Below, piece after piece: positions 5,115-10,510 of a DNA stretch of 10,510 nt (positions are counted from its first letter, which is position 1; the number at the start of each line of letters is the position of its first letter). Position numbers and translations under genes: made by a program. Below the pieces are notes generated by a model. That model saw nothing but the letters and a program-made list of their open reading frames with translations. It ran no database searches and was not told where the DNA came from. Location: positions 1 to 10,510 of the forward strand of contig JAQTLJ010000028.1 in the NCBI GenBank assembly GCA_028714935.1, given 5' to 3'. This DNA comes from Candidatus Margulisiibacteriota bacterium (GTDB lineage: Bacteria; Margulisbacteria; WOR-1; O2-12-FULL-45-9).

Positions 5115-7604
5115 CTATTTTACCACGATATTGACAAGCTTTTTCGGGACGGAAATGATCTTGACGATCTGTTTGCCGGCGGTGAACGACCGGACCTTTT
5201 CACTGGCCTGGGCTTTTTCTTTAATTATCTCTTCGGCAGCGTCGGCCGAGACAATGATCGTAGCCCTTAATTTGCCGTTAACCTGGACCGGAATGGTCAG
5301 CTCGCTTTCTTTCGCCAGTTCAGGATCATAGACTGGCCAGGGCTGCTTGCAGATGCTCTCTTTATGACCGAGTTGATGCCAGAGCTCCTCCGTCAGATGA
5401 GGGGCAAAAGGATTGGCCAGGAGGAGCAGGGCGGAAAGCGCTTCTTTGGTGGCGCCAAGCTCATACATAGTATTTGTCAATTCCATTAACTTAGCGATCG
5501 CCGTGTTGAATGAAAATCGTTCGATGTCTTCAGTTACACCCCTGATCGTCTGATGAAGCTTTCTTAAGAGTTTCGAATTTGCTTCTTCGGATTTCGTATT
5601 TGTTTCGGATTTCGGGTTTAGTATTTCGGATTTCTCGGTAACGAGCCGCCAAACTCTGCTAAGGAATCGAAAACTTCCCTCAACTCCCTGATCCGACCAT
5701 TCCAGCTCCTTCTCTGGCGGCGAAGCGAAGAGGATAAAGAGCCGGGCGGTATCGGCGCCGTATTTTTCGACGATATAATCGGGGTCAACGACGTTTCCTT
5801 TCGATTTGCTCATCTTGGCGCCGTCTTTCACGACCATCCCCTGCGTCAGCAGGTTGGTGAACGGTTCATCACAATTTGACCAGCCGGCATCATAGAGGAC
5901 TTTCGTAAAGAAACGGGAATAGAGGAGATGCAGGATCGCGTGCTCGATCCCGCCGATATACTGGTCGACCGGCATCCACTCTTTGACCTTATCTTTGGAA
6001 AAAGGTTCCTTATTGTTACGCGGATCGCAATAGCGGAAGTAATACCAGGAGGAGCAGTTGAAAGTATCGAGCGTATCGGTCTCGCGTCTCCCTTTCCCCC
6101 CGCACTTTGGACATTTGGTGTCCAGAAACTCTTTTGATTGGGTCAAAGGCGAGGCTCCCTCGCCGGTGAATTTAACGTCCATCGGCAATTTGACCGGCAG
6201 GTCTTTGGCCGGGACCGGGACGATCCCGCACTTTTCACAGTAAATCATCGGGATCGGTGCGCCCCAGTATCTTTGGCGGGAAACGAGCCAATCGCGGAGT
6301 TTGTACTTGACCTGCCATTGGCCGAATTCATCGCCCATAGCTTCCAGCGCTTTGGCGCTTGGCAGGCCGTTGAACTTGCCGGAGTTGACCATGATGCCTT
6401 CGTCCACGAAAGCTTCTTTCATTGTTTCGGGTCGCGTGTCGCCGGTCTCGGGTCGGATTACCAGCTTGATGGGAAGGGCGTGCGCTTTAGCGAATTCGAA
6501 GTCGCGCTGGTCGTGCGCCGGGACGGCCATCACGGCGCCGGTCCCGTATTCCATCAGGACGTAATCGGAGATCCAGATGGGGATCTCTTCATTGTTGGCG
6601 GGATTGACGGCGTAGGCGCCGGTGAAAACACCTTCTTTGGCGACGCTTTCTTCCCTTTCGTGCGGAGTTTCGTGCTTTACTTTTTCTCTGAACTTCTGCA
6701 CCGGCTTTTCATATTTTGTCCCTTTGGCCAGTTCTTCAACCAGGGGGTGCTCCGGCGCCAGGACCATATATGTCACGCCGAAAAGAGTGTCGGGGCGGGT
6801 GGTATAAATGGTTAGTTCACCCCCATCCCCTGTCCCCTTCCCCCTTATTAAGGGGGAAGGGGAATAAGGGGTTAGGGGTTTTATTTTGAATTTGATCTCT
6901 ACCCCTTTGCTCTTCCCAATCCAATTCCGCTGCATGATCTTGACCGGCTCCGGCCAGCCCTTGAGTTTTTCGATGTCCTGCAGCAGCCGGTCGGCATAAT
7001 CGGTTATTTTCAGGAACCATTGCTCCAGCGCTTTTTCCTCGACCTTGGTGTCACAGCGCCAGCACTGGTCGTCTTTGACCACCTGTTCGTTGGCCAGGAC
7101 CGTTTCACATTTCGGGCACCAGTTGACCAGCGCTTTTTTGCGGTAAGCGAGGCCCCGCTCGTACATCAACAAGAAGATCCATTGGGTCCATTGGTAGTAT
7201 TCCTCACCGCTGGTATTAACTTCGCGGCTCCAGTCGTAGGAGATGCCCAGCCGTTTCAGCTGGACCTTCATCTGTTCGATGCACTGCTGCGTCCAGGGTT
7301 TGGGATGGGCCTTGTTTTTGATCGCCGCATTCTCTGCCGGCATGCCGAACGCGTCCCAGCCGATCGGGTGGAGGACGGAGAAGCCCTGCATCCTTTTATA
7401 ACGGGCGATAACGTCGCCGATCGCATAATTGCGGACATGCCCCATGTGGATCTTGCCGGAGGGATAGGGGAACATTACTAAATCATAATATTTTCGGTTA
7501 TCAGTAGATCCGGATATCCGGATATCAGGAGTTAAAAAAAGCTGTTGCTTTTCCCATTGCGCCTGCCATTTGGGTTCGATCTGTGAAGGGGCGTAATCGG
7601 TCAT
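5115..7604 (-). CDS. leuS: Leucyl-tRNA synthetase
   Basis: Charges tRNA-Leu with leucine and edits mischarged product. At 829 residues it is a normal bacterial-type LeuRS. Landmarks: the HIGH-type motif HMGH (53-56), zinc-finger cysteines C163/C166 and C181/C184, the CP1 editing domain with TTRPDTLFG (268-276) and GTGAVMAVPAHDQRD (354-368), a second cysteine set C456/C459 and C498/C501, the KMSKS motif (597-601), then the anticodon-binding helical domain and the C-terminal domain with VQVNGKLR (773-780). The ATG overlaps the clpC stop as ATGA, and the only AAGGA is about 20 nt away, so translation is probably coupled to clpC. Four loops carry short repeat-derived segments in frame (residues 27-36, 243-263, 384-394 and 656-676), while all catalytic motifs are intact. 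Confidence 0.99.
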   Translation of the reverse strand: MTDYAPSQIEPKWQAQWEKQQLFLTPDIRISGSTDNRKYYDLVMFPYPSGKIHMGHVRNYAIGDVIARYKRMQGFSVLHPIGWDAFGMPAENAAIKNKAHPKPWTQQCIEQMKVQLKRLGISYDWSREVNTSGEEYYQWTQWIFLLMYERGLAYRKKALVNWCPKCETVLANEQVVKDDQCWRCDTKVEEKALEQWFLKITDYADRLLQDIEKLKGWPEPVKIMQRNWIGKSKGVEIKFKIKPLTPYSPSPLIRGKGTGDGGELTIYTTRPDTLFGVTYMVLAPEHPLVEELAKGTKYEKPVQKFREKVKHETPHEREESVAKEGVFTGAYAVNPANNEEIPIWISDYVLMEYGTGAVMAVPAHDQRDFEFAKAHALPIKLVIRPETGDTRPETMKEAFVDEGIMVNSGKFNGLPSAKALEAMGDEFGQWQVKYKLRDWLVSRQRYWGAPIPMIYCEKCGIVPVPAKDLPVKLPMDVKFTGEGASPLTQSKEFLDTKCPKCGGKGRRETDTLDTFNCSSWYYFRYCDPRNNKEPFSKDKVKEWMPVDQYIGGIEHAILHLLYSRFFTKVLYDAGWSNCDEPFTNLLTQGMVVKDGAKMSKSKGNVVDPDYIVEKYGADTARLFILFASPPEKELEWSDQGVEGSFRFLSRVWRLVTEKSEILNPKSETNTKSEEANSKLLRKLHQTIRGVTEDIERFSFNTAIAKLMELTNTMYELGATKEALSALLLLANPFAPHLTEELWHQLGHKESICKQPWPVYDPELAKESELTIPVQVNGKLRATIIVSADAAEEIIKEKAQASEKVRSFTAGKQIVKIISVPKKLVNIVVK
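5586..5634. repeat. Three copies of TTCGGATTTC inside leuS
   Basis: TTCGGATTTC occurs at 5586, 5604 and 5625, with GTATTTG and GGTTTAGTAT spacers between copies. On the coding strand it gives KSEILNPKSETNTKSE in the linker between the LeuRS catalytic core and the anticodon-binding domain. The linker is variable in the family. The repeated unit, not shared by flanking sequence, marks it as a small in-frame repeat module. Confidence 0.6.
6425..6455. repeat. Two-copy TTCGGGTCG-type repeat inside leuS
   Basis: TTTCGGGTCGCG and TCTCGGGTCG flank GTGTCGCCGG on the plus strand. The coding strand reads RPETGDTRPET (residues 384-394), an RPET duplication in a variable loop between the editing-domain DQRD block and the conserved GIMVNSG. 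Confidence 0.5.
6820..6878. repeat. 59-bp palindromic element inserted in frame in leuS
   Basis: The core is a perfect 14-bp inverted repeat: CCCCTTCCCCCTTA at 6834-6847, one base at 6848, and TAAGGGGGAAGGGG at 6849-6862. The symmetry continues imperfectly outward, with CCCCC-AT-CCCC-TGT on the left (6820-6833) and AATAA-GGGG-TTA-GGGG on the right (6863-6878). The coding strand translates it as PLTPYSPSPLIRGKGTGDGG, placed just before the conserved LTIYTTRPDTLFG of the LeuRS editing domain. In structure and placement it resembles REP-like or Rickettsia-palindromic-type elements found inside genes. As RNA it should fold into a stable hairpin. Confidence 0.8.
7510..7526. repeat. CCGGATAT tandem/palindrome near the leuS start
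   Basis: CCGGATAT occurs twice in tandem (7510-7517 and 7518-7525), and GATATCCGGATATC at 7513-7526 is a perfect 14-bp palindrome. It encodes DIRISGS around residues 27-33 of LeuRS, between the conserved N-terminal helix (QWEKQQLF) and the strand leading to PYPSGKIHMGH. Confidence 0.55.
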
Positions 7605-10336
7605 TTTTTCTTAGTCTTTTTTTCCTTGGGTGGCTCTTCCGGTTTCTTTTCAGATAGAGCCTGCTTTGCCCCGGGCTTGAAGACTATTTTGTCGTTTTCA
7701 ATATTGGCGATTATTGTGTCGCCGTCCTTGAACTTGCCGGAGATAATTTCGTTGCTGAGCGGGTTCTCCAGTAAATGCTGTACCGCCCGGCGCAAAGGCC
7801 GCGCGCCGTATTTCGGCTCATAACCGTCTTTTATGACCCGCTCCTTGACCGCGTCGCTGACTTCGAGCCTCATCTTTCGGTCAGCAACCTGTTTCTGCAG
7901 GTCGGAAATGATCAGCCCGGCGATCTCCTTCAGCTCATTATCGTTCAGCGGATGAAAGACAATGATCTCATCGATCCGGTTGAGGAACTCGGGCCGGAAC
8001 TCCTTCTTCATATCAGAAAGGACGATATCCTTCATCTTTTCATAACTGGCTTCGCGGTCTTCCCGCGCCATAAAGCCGATCGCCCCCTGCTGGACGATCT
8101 CTTTTTGCCCGATGTTGCTGGTCATGATGACGACGGTATTCTTGAAGTCAACGACGTGGCCCTTGGAGTCGGTCAGCCGGCCGTCCTCCAGGATCTGCAG
8201 CAGGATGTTAAAAACGTCGGGGTGCGCTTTTTCGATCTCGTCAAAGAGGATCACCGAGTAAGGTTTGCGGCGCACCGCTTCAGTTAACGTCCCGCCTTCC
8301 TCGTAGCCGACGTACCCGGGAGGGGCGCCGATCATGCGGGACACAGTGTGCTTTTCCATATATTCAGACATATCAATATGGATCAGGGCGTCCTGGGTGC
8401 CGAACAGGAATTCGGCCAGCCGCCGGGCAACTTCGGTCTTGCCAACCCCGGTCGGCCCGGCAAAAATAAAGGAACCGACCGGCCTTTGCGGCGGTTTAAG
8501 GCCCGCCCGGCCTCTTCTGATCGCCTGCGAAATCGCAACGACCGCCTCATCCTGGCCGACGACGCGCTTGTGCAGTTCGGCTTCCATGTGGATCAGCTTT
8601 TCCGTTTCCGCGGCGGTGAGCTTTACCACCGGGATGCCGGTCCAGTCGGAGACAATGGTGGAAATGTCGTCTTCAGTTACAGTCGGTTCGGACGAGCCGC
8701 GTTCCTGTTTCCATTTATCCTCGAGCTCTTTGACCTTTTTTTCCAGCGCCGCAACGTCTTCACCTTTAGCTGCTGCCAGCTCTTTTCTTGCCTGCCTCAG
8801 CTCGGGCGGCGGTGAAATGGTGCGCAGGCGGACCTTGGCGGCCGCTTCGTCCATGACATCGATCGCTTTGTCCGGCAGGAAACGGTCGGAAATATAGCGG
8901 TGAGCGAGCGTGGCCGCCGCCACCAGGGCGGCATCAGGGATCTTGACCCGATGATGGGTCTCATAGCAGTCGCGGATCCCTTTTAAGATCTCGATCGTCA
9001 GCTCAACTGACGGCTCATTGATCAGGACTGGTTGGAACCGGCGCTCCAGCGCGGCGTCTTTCTCGATATTCTTGCGGTATTCATCGACCGTAGTCGCGCC
9101 GATAACCTGGAGTTCGCCGCGGGCCAGCGAGGGTTTGAGCATGTTGCCGGCGTCGATCGCCCCTTCTGCCCCGCCGGCGCCGACTAACGTATGCAATTCA
9201 TCGATAAAAAGAATGATCTGCCTTTTTTTTGCCAGGATCTCGTCCAGGATCTTCTTGACCCGGGCCTCGAATTCTCCGCGGTACTTTGTCCCGGCGACCA
9301 TGCCGCCGAGATCAAGGGCGATCACCTGTTTATCTTTCAGGATGTCGGGGACTTCTCCTTTGACGATCCTTTCCGCCAGGCCTTCCACGATCGCCGTTTT
9401 ACCGACGCCGGGATCGCCGAGCAGGGCGGGATTGTTCTTGGTCCGTCGGGACAAGATGCGGATGATCCGGTCGATCTCTTTTTCGCGGTCGATGACCGGA
9501 TCAAGCTCGCCCTTTTTTGCCATCGCGGTCAGGTCCCGGCCAAAAGCGGTCAAGGCGGGCTTGGCGGGGCGGGGCGGGGCGCCGATCCCCAGGCTGGGGA
9601 AACCGAACATCCCTTCGCCGCCTTCAAATTCTCCCGGTGTTATTTCTTCGGGGCCGAATTCCTCTTCCGGCGGGCCGGCTTCGCCTCCGCCGCCCAGCGC
9701 TTTTTCCGCTTCACTGATTATCTCTTTGGCGACCCTATCGAAAGTCACTTTTCTTTTATGCAGCGCCTGCGCGGCGATGCTTTCGCCTTCGCGGATGATG
9801 CCAAGCAGGATCTGTTCCGGGCCGACATAGTTAAAACCCAATTCTCTGGCGGCGTTATAGGCTAATTCCAACACTTTCTTGGCCCGCGGAGAAAGGACGA
9901 TCTTTTCGGGAGAGCCTTCGCCGCGGCCGATCAATGATTCAACGTCGGAGAAAAGATTGACCAGGTCAACGCCCAGGGTCTGGAGGACTTTGGAAGCGAG
10001 GCCTTCCTGTTTAATTAATCCCAGGAGGAGGTGTTCGGTCCGGACATGGTCATGCCCCAGGCGCTTGGCTTCTTCCGAAGCCAGCTGGATAAGCTTCTGC
10101 GCATCGGCGGAGAAATAGTCGTAAAAACGCTCGGCCGGCCGCCGCTTAAAAAGCGAAGCGAAGATATCCGGGAATTCAAAGAAGCCCGGTAAGCCGAAAT
10201 CCTCAAAACCGCCGCCGGGCATTAAGCCCTCTTCCATCGCGCAGATGTTGCAAAGGTGGCGCGTGGCCTTTTTGCCGTTAACGATCTTGGTGATATGGAC
10301 CGAAGCCGGCCTGGTCTTACATTTCTGGCACAGCAT
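7601..10336 (-). CDS. clpC: ClpC-type AAA+ unfoldase with N-terminal McsA-like zinc finger
   Basis: ATP-driven unfoldase that feeds proteins to ClpP. Its 911 residues run: an McsA-like zinc finger (1-33; C3/C6 and C28/C31) with ITKIVNGKK; a Phe/Gly-rich linker (34-72); a double Clp-N domain (about 73-213); an acidic Gly/Pro linker (214-262); AAA domain D1 with GDPGVGKT (307-314), Walker B FIDE (377-380) and ERRF (431-434); a short middle domain (about 509-551); AAA domain D2 with GPTGVGKT (627-634), Walker B LFDE (697-700), the ClpP-binding IGF loop (753-755), FLNRIDE (784-790) and sensor 2 GARPLRR (844-850); and a lysine-rich tail. The start is set by AAAGGAG 10 nt upstream and by the zinc finger. 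A MerR/HspR-like gene ends 21 nt upstream, and leuS begins inside the stop codon. Zinc binding and control by the finger are inferred. Confidence 0.97.
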   Translation of the reverse strand: MLCQKCKTRPASVHITKIVNGKKATRHLCNICAMEEGLMPGGGFEDFGLPGFFEFPDIFASLFKRRPAERFYDYFSADAQKLIQLASEEAKRLGHDHVRTEHLLLGLIKQEGLASKVLQTLGVDLVNLFSDVESLIGRGEGSPEKIVLSPRAKKVLELAYNAARELGFNYVGPEQILLGIIREGESIAAQALHKRKVTFDRVAKEIISEAEKALGGGGEAGPPEEEFGPEEITPGEFEGGEGMFGFPSLGIGAPPRPAKPALTAFGRDLTAMAKKGELDPVIDREKEIDRIIRILSRRTKNNPALLGDPGVGKTAIVEGLAERIVKGEVPDILKDKQVIALDLGGMVAGTKYRGEFEARVKKILDEILAKKRQIILFIDELHTLVGAGGAEGAIDAGNMLKPSLARGELQVIGATTVDEYRKNIEKDAALERRFQPVLINEPSVELTIEILKGIRDCYETHHRVKIPDAALVAAATLAHRYISDRFLPDKAIDVMDEAAAKVRLRTISPPPELRQARKELAAAKGEDVAALEKKVKELEDKWKQERGSSEPTVTEDDISTIVSDWTGIPVVKLTAAETEKLIHMEAELHKRVVGQDEAVVAISQAIRRGRAGLKPPQRPVGSFIFAGPTGVGKTEVARRLAEFLFGTQDALIHIDMSEYMEKHTVSRMIGAPPGYVGYEEGGTLTEAVRRKPYSVILFDEIEKAHPDVFNILLQILEDGRLTDSKGHVVDFKNTVVIMTSNIGQKEIVQQGAIGFMAREDREASYEKMKDIVLSDMKKEFRPEFLNRIDEIIVFHPLNDNELKEIAGLIISDLQKQVADRKMRLEVSDAVKERVIKDGYEPKYGARPLRRAVQHLLENPLSNEIISGKFKDGDTIIANIENDKIVFKPGAKQALSEKKPEEPPKEKKTKKK

Positions 10337-10346
10337 GAATTTTTTT

Positions 10347-10353
10347 CTCCTTT
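10347..10353 (-). promoter_or_regulatory. Ribosome binding site of clpC
   Basis: AAAGGAG on the minus strand, 10 nt before the ATG at 10336. It supports the start that includes the zinc-finger domain, so that domain is part of the translated ClpC and not an upstream frame. Confidence 0.8.
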
Positions 10354-10356
10354 CTG

Positions 10357-10365
10357 ATTATAACA
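10357..10365 (-). promoter_or_regulatory. Possible extended -10 element before clpC
   Basis: TGTTATAAT on the minus strand fits an extended -10 (TGnTATAAT) overlapping the stop codon of the regulator gene. No -35 match is visible at normal spacing, and the expected start would lie at the ribosome binding site itself. It may be chance created by a Leu-stop codon pair. Confidence 0.25.
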
Positions 10366-10510
10366 TCTCCTCGATCATTTTTTCCACTTCAATATGAAAG
10401 CGCTCGGCCATTTCAAAGAGCGCTTTTACTCCGCAGAGGTTGAGGTGCCATTCCGCCATCAAAGAATTTATTCTTTTGATCATGGCAAGGTCTGACTGGG
10501 AATATAGCCG
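10358..10510 (-). CDS. MerR/HspR-like transcriptional regulator, C-terminal fragment
   Basis: The last 50 codons of a gene that begins beyond the right edge. It reads RLYSQSDLAMIKRINSLMAE, then WHLNLCGVKALFEMAERFHI and ends EVEKMIEEML before TAA at 10358-10360. The RLYS-x-x-D-x-x-x-I-x-x-I pattern, followed by LNL-x-GV-x-x-L, is the second half of a MerR-type winged helix DNA-binding domain and most resembles HspR-type heat-shock repressors. The protein ends soon after, as in small HspR-like members. It lies 21 nt upstream of clpC on the same strand, so it probably heads or precedes this operon and may control it. The DNA-contacting first helices are outside the window. Family assignment is moderately sure; the HspR role is inference. 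Confidence 0.75.
   Translation of the reverse strand, partial: RLYSQSDLAMIKRINSLMAEWHLNLCGVKALFEMAERFHIEVEKMIEEML

Noticed and set aside
1665..5501. GCGATCGC octamers (at 1665, 2283 and 5494), like the HIP1 element of cyanobacteria
   Set aside because: All three encode Ala-Ile-Ala in the same codon phase of proB and leuS, so codon use explains them; three copies are too few to claim a dispersed element.
6138..6815. Long plus-strand reading frame opposite leuS
   Set aside because: It is a shadow of a highly conserved synthetase gene, with no homology, composition or start signal of its own.
7775..9865. Several plus-strand frames of 150-270 codons opposite clpC
   Set aside because: They mirror the codon structure of clpC; all the conserved motifs are in the minus-strand protein.
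1..10510. CRISPR arrays, tRNA or rRNA genes, insertion sequences
   Set aside because: No regularly spaced repeats, no tRNA-like or rRNA sequence and no transposase were seen.

Overview
The window reads as a piece of chromosome from a bacterium using the standard code, probably from an uncultured lineage. No ribosomal RNA or other strong marker is present. The gene set (a class I ClpC carrying an McsA-type zinc finger, a B12-type radical SAM protein, L21 and L27, glutamate 5-kinase) points to a Terrabacteria-like, Firmicutes-adjacent or candidate-phylum genome. Margulisbacteria/Saganbacteria (WOR-1) is a guess from general style, not a demonstrated placement.

Layout. Bases 1-1540 carry two plus-strand genes of unknown function. 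The first runs off the left edge. The second has a degenerate P-loop and a Walker-B-like DE motif. Bases 1541-10510 hold one tightly packed minus-strand run, read right to left: a MerR/HspR-like regulator (only its C-terminal part is in the window), clpC, leuS, a B12-binding-type radical SAM protein, a short DUF2344-like partner, rplU (L21), rpmA (L27) and proB. Junctions along the run are +21, -4 (ATGA), +7, -20, +10, -11 and +3 nt, so it is probably an operon with translational coupling. A good internal promoter lies just before rplU. The two gene blocks converge with stop codons that touch at TGATCA, leaving no space for a terminator. There is no gene-free stretch above 300 bases.

How the genes fit together. 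The run combines protein quality control (stress regulator plus ClpC unfoldase), translation (leucyl-tRNA synthetase, L21, L27), a conserved radical SAM pair of unknown chemistry, and the first step of proline synthesis. The radical SAM, DUF2344, L21, L27, ProB order looks like a shortened form of the Firmicutes cassette, without the RNase E/G, Prp and Obg genes often found there. L27 correspondingly lacks the N-terminal leader that Prp removes.

Most notable observations: (1) an McsA-like zinc finger fused in frame to ClpC, together with a ClpC middle domain that appears to have lost its UVR-like tip; (2) several short palindromic or tandem repeat modules carried in frame inside variable loops of leuS and the radical SAM gene, including a roughly 59-bp palindrome in the LeuRS editing-domain region; (3) a near-leaderless promoter for rplU-rpmA; (4) a half-length DUF2344 protein.
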